A stretch of 46,812 nt of DNA, from the NCBI GenBank assembly GCA_020436935.1, contig JAGQWX010000040.1:1-46812 (forward strand), read 5' to 3'. A program made the position numbers and the translations under genes. This document shows, in pieces, positions 7,450 through 15,623 of this stretch (position 1 is its first letter; each line of letters starts with the position of its first letter). The notes under the pieces were generated by a model that was given only the letters and a program-made list of their open reading frames with translations, made no database searches and had not been told where the DNA came from. The DNA is from Saprospiraceae bacterium (GTDB taxonomy: Bacteria > Bacteroidota > Bacteroidia > Chitinophagales > Saprospiraceae).

Positions 7450-8922
7450 TTAGAATCTTCTGTCTTTGATCAACTGTATTCCTTTCGGATGCATGATATT
7501 CAATAATAATGCCAAAGAAAATCCTAAAGTGATAAAGATAACTATTTCAATGAGCCAGTGTAGTTCTACAAATGTCAATAAGTAGATGGTCAACGCTGAT
7601 AAAAAGACAAATAAAACACTATTTCTGAGTAGTTTGTTCTCCAATGAGATCCCGGTTTGTTGGTGTGCGATGACATACATACAAAAGAGCAGAAAAATTT
7701 CAGTGATTAGAGTAGTATAAGCCGTGCCAAGGGCAGCGTATTCAGGAATTACTATAAGATTTAAGACGACATTGAGGCCAATGGCACTGATCAAAGCAAT
7801 GTTGAGTGTTTTGAGTTTCCCATGGGCCATAATCAGAGGACCAAATGCATTCGAAAGGGTAATAGGAATCAGGCTTAACATGAGTGGGTACATGATATCC
7901 GAATGTTGATCATATACATCAGTATATGCTATGCTAAAAATGTTGGACGCATAAAATACACATGACAGACCAATCAAAGTAGATATCATCAACAAAAGGC
8001 CAAACCCAGTCTGAAAAAGGGGCTTGAGGTCAATTTTTTCAGCCAGCATTCTTGCAAACATGGGCAATAACAACGATCCAAACAAGAATCCAACCATATT
8101 GGCTGCATCCAGGAATCTATATCCGGCAGCATAAACTCCTGATTGATAAAGTGCTGTTTTTTCAGGAAGCATTTCGTTGATCATGACTACGTCAATGCGG
8201 TTGCAAATGCTGGTCAGCAGGATCACTCCTGCAAAAGGTAAAGTTGATTGCAGTACCTGTAACATTTTTTTGAAATGAAAACTGGGCCATCTGATCATAT
8301 TGGTTTTTATGAGTACCAAAAAAATGATCAAACAAGCAAGGAAATAGGCAAAGACCTGTATTCCTGCAAAAAACTCAATGGTCAACTCATCTGAGAAATA
8401 TCCCAGATACAGTACACTTCCCAGCAAAATGATCAGCAACACCCTGTCCAGAGAAGACAAAAAAGTATCAATTCTGTAGGCTCCAAGGCCTGTAAGTACC
8501 GTGCGCATTAGGATGAAAGAACTGCTGAGAACCATGCCTGCTCCTATAAGTCCAAGCAATTGTAATTGACGCTCATTATAGCCCAACAACATTGCTGTAA
8601 TAAATGAGATGGCAATAAAAATAAAACCCAGCGTGATTTTTAAGCCCGCAAGTTCGGAGAAAAGGGTGGGGATATTGTCTTTATTGGATGCAAGAAGCCG
8701 TGAAGAATAGGCTTGCAAGCCTGGGTCATTGAGTGCGATAAAAAGAAAGGCAAAGTCATACATTAGGAAGTAGAGTCCATACTCTTCTGGTCCGACCCTG
8801 TTCTGCACCTGCATGTCAATAAATAAAATGTAAATGGGCCTGATCAAAAAGTTGGTCAGTAGCAAAAAAAGACTGTTGATGATAAATTCTCTTCTCAATA
8901 TCAGGACATGACTGCAACACAT
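7450..8922 (-). CDS. Polysaccharide/oligosaccharide flippase family protein
   Basis: 490 residues with about 12-14 hydrophobic helices throughout, the pattern of Wzx/MATE-fold lipid-linked oligosaccharide flippases. Characteristic segments are RIDVVMINEMLPEKTALYQSGVYAAGYRFLDAANM, which carries the usual ID-x2-M-I motif (about 265-300), and the GPEEYGLYFLMYDFAFLF segment near the N-terminus. It would move lipid-linked sugar units across the inner membrane for exopolysaccharide or O-antigen. The start is uncertain: the ATG at 8922 has no clear ribosome site and sits inside a small inverted repeat (ATCCAGG 8921-8927 / CCTGGAT 8935-8941), and the ninth codon is a TTG (LRREFIINS) that would give a more typical N-terminus. 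No glycosyltransferase genes adjoin it, so it is a lone flippase. Confidence 0.88.
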   Translation of the reverse strand: MCCSHVLILRREFIINSLFLLLTNFLIRPIYILFIDMQVQNRVGPEEYGLYFLMYDFAFLFIALNDPGLQAYSSRLLASNKDNIPTLFSELAGLKITLGFIFIAISFITAMLLGYNERQLQLLGLIGAGMVLSSSFILMRTVLTGLGAYRIDTFLSSLDRVLLIILLGSVLYLGYFSDELTIEFFAGIQVFAYFLACLIIFLVLIKTNMIRWPSFHFKKMLQVLQSTLPFAGVILLTSICNRIDVVMINEMLPEKTALYQSGVYAAGYRFLDAANMVGFLFGSLLLPMFARMLAEKIDLKPLFQTGFGLLLMISTLIGLSCVFYASNIFSIAYTDVYDQHSDIMYPLMLSLIPITLSNAFGPLIMAHGKLKTLNIALISAIGLNVVLNLIVIPEYAALGTAYTTLITEIFLLFCMYVIAHQQTGISLENKLLRNSVLFVFLSALTIYLLTFVELHWLIEIVIFITLGFSLALLLNIMHPKGIQLIKDRRF

Positions 8923-8955
8923 CCAGGCACATGCCCTGGATTTAGTACAAAACTA

Positions 8956-8993
8956 AGCAACAAAGCCCGAAAATACGAGAAGGCTTTGTTGCT
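8956..8993 (-). terminator. Rho-independent terminator of the T9SS surface protein gene
   Basis: The 12-base inverted repeat AGCAACAAAGCC (8956-8967) / GGCTTTGTTGCT (8982-8993) has a 14-base loop. On the minus strand it is followed by TAGTTTTG. It lies 10 bases beyond the stop of the minus-strand gene at 9003 and separates it from the flippase. Confidence 0.8.
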
Positions 8994-9002
8994 CGGTTGC
9001 TT

Positions 9003-11102
9003 TTATTCAAAAATGACGAAAGGCAATGTCTTACCATTGACACCTGTTACAATAAAATAGGTGCCGGGTGAAAGTTGGTCTGTACTGATTCGGTATGACT
9101 GGTCTGAGATTTTATATGCAGGAGCCATTTGTCTGCCCACACTATTGTAAATCGTGGGTGTGGTCAGTTGGCTTTGTTGATCAATAGGAATATTCAACAA
9201 CAAATCTTTTCCTCTTTGAGCATAGTTGGGATATAGGCCCAGAGTTTCTACTTTACCAAAATAGATTTGTTTGATGTCAGTGTATGAAGCCGTACCATCC
9301 AAATCTACTTGTTTTATGCGGTAGTAATTGTGGCCTTCGTGCGGTGTCGCGTCCAGTGCCAGGTATTGTTCGCTTCTGTCATAAGCATCCTTTGGACTGA
9401 CAACGGCAAAGCTGGTAAAATTGAGTCCATCTTTGCTTTTTTGTGCTTCAAAATGGCTGTTGTTGCGCTCTGAGGCCGTGCTCCATTTGAGTAATACACC
9501 TTCGTTCACCAGGCTGAGGTCAAAACTTTCAAATTCTACGGGAAGTGCCTGAGCACAGTAATTGATGACTTTGATTTGAACTTCAGGAAAGCTGGCGTTG
9601 ACCAGGACAGCTGTATCACCATTGATTGAACTGTCAGGAATCGTAAAGGCTCCTGTCTCAGATGTCATGCCCAGTGAATCCCCAAGGAAAAGGAATTCAT
9701 ATGAAGCTTCGGCAATGTCGATGTCGCAGGATTCGCCCGCGTTGATCAGAACATCATTGGGATTTTGTAAATCTATACCCAGGTCGGTCTCCGTACCTGT
9801 CGCCCCAATTGAAAATCCACTTTGAGCACCATAATCGTAATATGCATTGTTGATGACATTGGCTGTTGCGCCAGACCTGATTATTCCTGCGGCAGCTCTG
9901 TCTGTTGTCAAAAAACCAGAGTTGATAAAAGACCCATTGGAAGCAACATTTATTCTACCTGCTGATCCTAAATCAATACGCCCGCCAAGTTCATTTATCA
10001 CAGATCCATTTGTATAAAATATACTTCCTGAACTAACGCTATCTTCTAAACTTATTGTTCCAAAATTTTGTAAACTACTTCCATCTGCAATGGCAATGAG
10101 CCTGGCCGTAGCAGCATCGGCTGATAAAATGTTCAAGGAGTTTTTACTTACATTTATAAAACTTCCAATTTTTGTATCATTACCAACCGCAACTCCATTT
10201 TGACCAGTATTTGCCCCTTCTTTCATTGTAATATTGATCGTTCCCAGATTTGTAAAAGTTTTCCCAAGGGTCTCAATACAATCATCTGTTGGAATAGATA
10301 CATAAATGGTTCCTTCGGGCCCATTGGTGAAAGTGCCTTCGTTATTGATTCCATCAGTAGTAATTCCTCCACCATTGATGATGAGCTCGAATCGATTAAC
10401 AGTAAAACTGCCTGAAGCTTTATTATTTACACCCAGTTGTTTAGCAGAATTTATCGTTAAAGTGTAGCTGCTTACAAATGTTCCCGCGTTTTCTATTCCA
10501 TCACTTGCTGCCAAATCTATGGTCAATGGTCCATTGTTGTAAAAAATTCCTGAAGAATCCACCACACGGATGCCATCTGCACTGACATTGCTGATGTGAA
10601 GTGTACCATTGTTGGTAAACATCGAGGAAGCAGAAGCCAGGTTGACACCAATCTGTGAACCGTTGATATTGACAAAGGCATTGTCTTCAATGATCACATC
10701 GGCGGAGTCTGTGGATGCAAAAATGCTGAAGCCGTTCCGATTGGATGGCGTATTGATGTTGTAAGTACCATTGAGGATGAGCAGACTTGCAAAATCATTC
10801 ATATTGATACCGTGGTCTACCATTATCCCATCTCCTATAGTCAAGGAATCCATATTCAGAATGACTTGATATGTACCCGAAATATTCAATCTTCTTGGGC
10901 GGTTTGGTGCATAGCCTGTTACAACGATGTTGGCTGTTGAGGCATTAAAGGTTACAACAGAATCTTGCGGAGGTATTTGATCCCCCACCCAGTTGAGCGA
11001 GTCTTGCCAGCTTGTACCATCTCCTCCACCATCCCAGGTCTGTGCATGGAGGATAATCGGGGTCAAAATCATCAATAGCAAAATGTGCCTTATCATTCTC
11101 AT
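9003..11102 (-). CDS. T9SS-secreted beta-helix-like surface protein
   Basis: About 699 residues. A signal peptide (MRMIRHILLLM... LHAQ) is followed by the TWDGGGDGTSWQDSLNW motif, often found at the start of Bacteroidota surface proteins. A long stretch rich in Asn, Gly, Ser and Ile with repeated short strands (about residues 50-440) looks like a right-handed beta helix. A fibronectin-like or Ig-like domain follows (about 535-610, VEFESFDLSLVNEGVLLKWSTASE). The C-terminus is a type A Por sorting domain (YNSVGRQMAPAY, then STDQLSPGTYFIV). The protein is therefore exported by type IX secretion and displayed or released. The frame extends to a TTG at 11120; the ATG at 11102 is preferred. Ligand and role are unknown; adhesion is possible. 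Confidence 0.85.
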   Translation of the reverse strand: MRMIRHILLLMILTPIILHAQTWDGGGDGTSWQDSLNWVGDQIPPQDSVVTFNASTANIVVTGYAPNRPRRLNISGTYQVILNMDSLTIGDGIMVDHGINMNDFASLLILNGTYNINTPSNRNGFSIFASTDSADVIIEDNAFVNINGSQIGVNLASASSMFTNNGTLHISNVSADGIRVVDSSGIFYNNGPLTIDLAASDGIENAGTFVSSYTLTINSAKQLGVNNKASGSFTVNRFELIINGGGITTDGINNEGTFTNGPEGTIYVSIPTDDCIETLGKTFTNLGTINITMKEGANTGQNGVAVGNDTKIGSFINVSKNSLNILSADAATARLIAIADGSSLQNFGTISLEDSVSSGSIFYTNGSVINELGGRIDLGSAGRINVASNGSFINSGFLTTDRAAAGIIRSGATANVINNAYYDYGAQSGFSIGATGTETDLGIDLQNPNDVLINAGESCDIDIAEASYEFLFLGDSLGMTSETGAFTIPDSSINGDTAVLVNASFPEVQIKVINYCAQALPVEFESFDLSLVNEGVLLKWSTASERNNSHFEAQKSKDGLNFTSFAVVSPKDAYDRSEQYLALDATPHEGHNYYRIKQVDLDGTASYTDIKQIYFGKVETLGLYPNYAQRGKDLLLNIPIDQQSQLTTPTIYNSVGRQMAPAYKISDQSYRISTDQLSPGTYFIVTGVNGKTLPFVIFE

Positions 11103-11297
11103 AATAAATTTTTTAAGCAAATGAATAATACCTGGAATCCTGACTGTTGGAAAAGAAAAATCTAAGGTAAGGAAACTTATTTGGCCCGTCTGAAAAAAAA
11201 ATTAAAAAAAATTTCACCCTCAGGCAACGAAATGATCACATCATGTATCTATATAATCAAATCGTCATTCGAACGTAATAATCTTTAGCACAACAAC

Positions 11298-11333
11298 AAA
11301 AAAGTCTCGGGCAGAAGTGTTTGAGACTTTTTT
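11298..11333 (-). terminator. Rho-independent terminator of the DUF1801 gene
   Basis: The 11-base inverted repeat AAAAAAGTCTC (11298-11308) / GAGACTTTTTT (11323-11333) has a 14-base loop. The A/T flanks allow function in both directions. It starts only 4 bases beyond the stop of the minus-strand DUF1801 gene. Confidence 0.85.
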
Positions 11334-11336
11334 CAT

Positions 11337-11687
11337 TTAAAGATTTTGCATCCTGTATTGCAACATTTCTTTGATCAGAGCGGAAGGAAACGGCTGATCA
11401 TTTGGAAATTGTACCGAACCTTTGCCTGTTTTGTATTTTGATAAAGCTGATTTAAAAGTTTCGTGGGTGGTGGGCATTGCGTAAAAGCCAACATGGTGCT
11501 TGTAGCCTGCAAAGTATGCCAATGGCTTGCCAGAGAGTTTGTACGCCGGCATGCCATAACTGATACTTTCAACAGCATTTGGAGCTTCTTCAAGAATCAA
11601 AGACCTGAATTGTATCAACCTTTGTCTGACCTCACCTTCAAACTGATTGATGTAAGCATCCACATTATCAGGAGTGTTTGCCTTCAT
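11337..11687 (-). CDS. DUF1801 (YdhG-like) domain protein
   Basis: 116 residues, soluble, no signal peptide. The DUF1801 pattern is clear: NVDAYINQFEGEVRQRLIQFRSLI near the start, then AVESISYGMPAYKL and PLAYFAGYKHHVGFYAMP in the middle, and GKGSVQFPNDQPFP near the end. Members of this family have an SHS2-like/frataxin-like fold and some have been called iron chaperones, on weak evidence. It stands alone between the secreted protein and the response regulator, with its own terminator. Confidence 0.88.
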   Translation of the reverse strand: MKANTPDNVDAYINQFEGEVRQRLIQFRSLILEEAPNAVESISYGMPAYKLSGKPLAYFAGYKHHVGFYAMPTTHETFKSALSKYKTGKGSVQFPNDQPFPSALIKEMLQYRMQNL

Positions 11688-11792
11688 ATGTTTTTTGAAC
11701 TTTTAATTATTTTGACAAATATAAAACCGTTTTACTCATCAACCATGCCTGATTTGAAAAAGACCATAGATGAGGGCCGTCAACAAAACAAA

Positions 11793-12437
11793 CTAAATCC
11801 ACTTTTCTTTTTTCGCTTTGTCGAGGGCTTCAGCTTTGCTATGCACTTCCAATTTTGAATAAATATTTTTGATGTGCGATTTCACAGTTTCTTTATCGAC
11901 GTACAGTTCCGAGGCTATTACAGAATAACTTTTGCCGGTAGCCAGGAGATTGAGCACTTCTGTTTCACGTGCTGACAGAGGACTATTCAGATTGCGCTGG
12001 AATGAGGCTACCACCATACGCGCAATATTGGTGCTCATGGGGGCACCTCCTGTGACCAATTCCTTTACAGCATCCACCAATCGGTGACTGGGCATATTTT
12101 TGGTCAGATAACCGCCCGCTCCGGCGCACAAAGCTTTAAAAACAAGGTCATCATTTTCGTAAACCGTTACCACCAGCATCTGGATATTATCACTTTGTTT
12201 CTTTACCCTTGAGATCCCTTCAATGCCATCAATACCAGGCAGTTCTATGTCCATTATGACCACATCAGGTCTGGAATTGTCGAGGTCTGCCAGACACTCT
12301 TCTGCAGTGCGGTAGGTGCCTGTGACCATAAAACTTTCTTCCTGACTGAGCAAACTTTTGAACCCATCCCTTATTACTGCATCGTCTTCTGTGATAACAA
12401 TGCGCAATGGATTGAGTTTGCTGTACTTATTTTCCAT
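11793..12437 (-). CDS. NarL/FixJ-type response regulator
   Basis: 214 residues. The receiver domain (about 10-130) has the acidic pair TEDDA near the N-terminus, the phosphoacceptor D63 (VVIMDIELPGIDG) and the conserved lysine K113 (YLTKN). A LuxR-type helix-turn-helix follows (about 152-212), with LSARETEVLNLLATGKS and DKETVKSHIKNIYSKLEV. It binds DNA after phosphorylation. Its ATG lies inside the end of the upstream histidine kinase gene, an 11-base overlap, so the two are a cognate pair made from one transcript. All key residues are present. The regulon is not visible from sequence. Confidence 0.96.
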   Translation of the reverse strand: MENKYSKLNPLRIVITEDDAVIRDGFKSLLSQEESFMVTGTYRTAEECLADLDNSRPDVVIMDIELPGIDGIEGISRVKKQSDNIQMLVVTVYENDDLVFKALCAGAGGYLTKNMPSHRLVDAVKELVTGGAPMSTNIARMVVASFQRNLNSPLSARETEVLNLLATGKSYSVIASELYVDKETVKSHIKNIYSKLEVHSKAEALDKAKKEKWI

Positions 12438-15400
12438 TTTTTTTGTTTATTGGAATGATCAATATGATTTCTGTTCCATCTTCTCCGTGGATGCGCAAAT
12501 CTGCACCTATCATTTTTGCCCTTGATTTCATGTTCTGTAGACCATTTCCCTGTTGATTGTTTGCACTTTTGAGCCCAACACCATTGTCATACCAACGGAG
12601 TTGTGCATAATTCTGGCTCAATATAGTGACTTCGAGCAGGGCTTTTTCTGCCTTAGAATGTTTCAAAGTATTGGCAATGGCTTCTTTGAAGATGACCACA
12701 ATTTGTCTGCTGGAACCTTGTGGAAGGTGTACGGACTTCAAATCCTGTTCTATGCCCAAAGTTTCAAAAACTATTCCCTGAGCTGACATCATGTCGTCAG
12801 CGTAGTCCTTGATTCTTATGGCAGATTCAAACAACAAATCACTGTCCATACGTATAGACCAGATAAAATCCTTGGTCCCCTGATACAATCGACCGGTATT
12901 CTCAGCAATTTTCTCCAGGTCCGACTTTACTGCATCTGATTCGCCTTTGGTGATCTTGTTTTTGATCAATTCTGTGAGTACTGAAATTCTGGTGAGGGAA
13001 TTGCCAAATTCGTCATGTAAATCCTGAGATGCCATTTTTCTGACACGCTCGTTTTCTTCCGCCTTAACCCTTTCGATGTGAATTTTTTCATTGACCCTGT
13101 ATTCGTGAACCCCCCAAATCCCCAGAAACAGAAAACCTACCAATGTCAGGTACCATATCTTGGTCTTGTACCATGGAGCCAGCACGTTGATTTCAAGGAC
13201 GAGGGGCTCTTCATCATTCCACTGGTTTTGGTTGTTGGAGGCCTTTATTTCGATCTTGTGCTTGCCATATGGAAGATTGTACAAGTTGATTTCTCTGTTG
13301 GTACCATTGTTGATCCACTGTTTGTCGAGACCGCTGAGCCTGTATGCATACTGATTTTTTAAGGGATTGGTGAAGTCAAGTGCAGCAACGACAAGACTGA
13401 GGGACTTTGAACTGGGTGGAACCACAATTTCCATTTGGTTTGGACCCGAATACTTGGACACTCCATCAATTCTTATATCGCATAAGACCACTGGCGGAAC
13501 GTGCTGATTTTCTGGAATTCCATCATTGATAGATACCAGTACTTCAATACCGCCAAAGAATATTTTTCCGCGATTGTCTTTCGCAAATGCACCACTGTTG
13601 AATTCGTCGTTGATCAGACCATCTTCAGCAGAGTAATTTTGGAATGTCTTACTTGCAGGGTCAAAAACAGATAATCCCTGGTTGGTAGACATCCACAGTT
13701 TATGGTCTGCAGCTTCAATGATTCCATATACAAAGGGGTTAGAAAGACCATCCCGTTGGGTATAATGTTCAAACTCCAGTTCATCACCAATGCCAATCAA
13801 TTTACTAATCCCTTTTGAAGAGGACAACCAGATGTCTCCGTTTGAATCTTCATAAATGCTATTGATAAAATCATCAATCAAGCCATGGCTTTCTGTAACT
13901 CTATAACTTGTGAAAAGGGCCTTTTTTGACTCACCAGGTATAAGGAAAAGCCCTTTAATGGTTCCTATCCAAATGCGTTTTTTGCTGTCTTGAAGAATGG
14001 ACCCAATTGGGCTGATATTTACGGAATCCTTTATCGTCTCCAGCTTTTGAATGATATTGATCAACTTTAAGTTTTCATCAAAGCAATAAAGCCCCCTTGA
14101 TGTTCCTGCCCATAAATTGCCATTGTCAAGCTCTTCCAGTGCGAGTGTACTTATTTCCATTTGATGTGCAATGGGATGAAACTCCGGACTTCCGTTTTTC
14201 ATAACAAAAATGCCGATGTTGGATGCAGCAACGAGATCGCCCTTTCGGGTTCTGGTGAGGCTGTAAACAATCGCATCAGCATTGGCCTTCCCCTTGATGA
14301 CTGCTTTGCGGGCTTTATCATTTTCCAATGAAAAAACACCCTGGTCTGTGCCAATCCATGTGATCTCATTTTCCGGGAGTATACTGTACACACTGCCAGA
14401 GAAATTGAGTTGAGATTTTAGAATAGGCAATATGTGTGTAAATAAATTTTTGGACTTACTGTAATGGTATAAGCCGTGTGACCTCGTTCCACACCAAATT
14501 AAATCTTCATTTTTTTCTTTGCTTCTGTACAACCTTTGTATCGTGACTCTTTGATCATCAACTGATTCTACAAATACTTTTTGTGGATGAAGAATGTTGA
14601 AAGGAGATTCCTGAAATTGAGCTTTATACAAACCATACCCCCTTGTTCCAAGATAAAGTTCATGACTCTCGTGGTCTATGAGTATGGACCTGATGTTTTT
14701 ACCAATAATAGGAATATCAAAGTAGGTAAGTTTACCATGGTCCATCAAAAAAAACTTTTCACCGTCCAAAACCAGGGCCTTTTGATCACCAATTGGAAAA
14801 ACCTGCCGCACAAGATTGCTTTCCCATTTGTGGGCTGCCAGGAGGTCTTTGTTTTTGGAATTGATCAGCCTTAATTGTTTTGAAGTTACAATCCATACTT
14901 GTTCTTCATAAGGCTTGAAAGTGAGGATGTCATTTTGTTCTTCAACAGGAATTTCATAAATCAGTACTCCGTTTTTAATGTGGCCTGCATCATCTGTGTG
15001 AATCAGATGGATTTTCTTTTCTGACCCCAGCATTACAGATGCATTTGACTCGCGTATCCCGGTAATCCTGGCAATGGGTTCCAAGATGCCCGGAATATTT
15101 TTGATGTGTCTGATGTTGAGCGTATTGAGCTCCATAATGTCTAGGCCAGCCCTCGTACCAATCCATAGTTGTTTGAAATTATCTTCCAAAAGATGGTCAA
15201 TGATATCGTATTGCAGGCTGGTCGTATCAAAAGGATCCCTGGAAAACTTACTGTAATTGTAACCATCGAATCTGTTGAGTCCATCCTGAGTGCCCACCCA
15301 GATATATCCATAACTATCTTTAATCAGGGTTCTTACTTCCTTTTGACTGAGGTGCTCAGATTCATGTGGTGGGGTGAGGACATCATTCAGACCCTTATCA

Positions 15401-15459
15401 CCAGCTTTGAGTACAAGACTGAGAAGACAAATAATTATGCTATAAAAAGCTTTGTTCAT
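12427..15459 (-). CDS. Propeller-sensor histidine kinase (HisKA_3 class)
   Basis: 1010 residues. A signal peptide is followed by a large periplasmic sensor built from two-component-regulator propeller repeats (for example DSYGYIWVGTQDGLNRFDGYNYS, DSKKRIWIGTIKGLFLI, DSNGDIWLSSSKGISKL). A Y_Y_Y domain follows (about 690-770, NQYAYRLSGLDKQWIN), then one membrane helix near residue 785-805. The kinase is of the NarX/DesK type: the phosphoacceptor is H815 in QDLHDEFGNS, with an N-box (FKEAIANTLKHSKA) and G-boxes (DNGVGL, GNGLQNM) in the HATPase domain. The protein should sense a periplasmic ligand, often a glycan, and phosphorylate the overlapping LuxR-type regulator. It is not a hybrid. The ligand is unknown; nearby genes give no clear substrate. 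Confidence 0.95.
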   Translation of the reverse strand: MNKAFYSIIICLLSLVLKAGDKGLNDVLTPPHESEHLSQKEVRTLIKDSYGYIWVGTQDGLNRFDGYNYSKFSRDPFDTTSLQYDIIDHLLEDNFKQLWIGTRAGLDIMELNTLNIRHIKNIPGILEPIARITGIRESNASVMLGSEKKIHLIHTDDAGHIKNGVLIYEIPVEEQNDILTFKPYEEQVWIVTSKQLRLINSKNKDLLAAHKWESNLVRQVFPIGDQKALVLDGEKFFLMDHGKLTYFDIPIIGKNIRSILIDHESHELYLGTRGYGLYKAQFQESPFNILHPQKVFVESVDDQRVTIQRLYRSKEKNEDLIWCGTRSHGLYHYSKSKNLFTHILPILKSQLNFSGSVYSILPENEITWIGTDQGVFSLENDKARKAVIKGKANADAIVYSLTRTRKGDLVAASNIGIFVMKNGSPEFHPIAHQMEISTLALEELDNGNLWAGTSRGLYCFDENLKLINIIQKLETIKDSVNISPIGSILQDSKKRIWIGTIKGLFLIPGESKKALFTSYRVTESHGLIDDFINSIYEDSNGDIWLSSSKGISKLIGIGDELEFEHYTQRDGLSNPFVYGIIEAADHKLWMSTNQGLSVFDPASKTFQNYSAEDGLINDEFNSGAFAKDNRGKIFFGGIEVLVSINDGIPENQHVPPVVLCDIRIDGVSKYSGPNQMEIVVPPSSKSLSLVVAALDFTNPLKNQYAYRLSGLDKQWINNGTNREINLYNLPYGKHKIEIKASNNQNQWNDEEPLVLEINVLAPWYKTKIWYLTLVGFLFLGIWGVHEYRVNEKIHIERVKAEENERVRKMASQDLHDEFGNSLTRISVLTELIKNKITKGESDAVKSDLEKIAENTGRLYQGTKDFIWSIRMDSDLLFESAIRIKDYADDMMSAQGIVFETLGIEQDLKSVHLPQGSSRQIVVIFKEAIANTLKHSKAEKALLEVTILSQNYAQLRWYDNGVGLKSANNQQGNGLQNMKSRAKMIGADLRIHGEDGTEIILIIPINKKNGK

Positions 15460-15623
15460 GATAATTTAAGCTACTCACAAAGTTAATCATTGTAGATTAG
15501 CTTTGATACCACAGTTTGCGGGATTGATGCTCTAAAATAGGGCAAAGTTGTATCGTAGTTTTTATTTTTGGGCGCAATCAAAGTATTTGATTCGCCTGAG
15601 GCACGCATTGCTTTTGTATATAA

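Noticed and set aside
10120-10420. Possible frameshift in the beta-helix region of the T9SS protein
   Set aside because: The main frame stays open with consistent Asn/Gly-rich repeats through this region, so there is no sign of a break.
15460-15623. Candidate promoters in the divergent gap (TAACTTTG at 15485-15478 minus; TATTTTTG near 15560 plus)
   Set aside because: Both have a good -7 element, but no TTG at the right spacing, so I did not list them as features.
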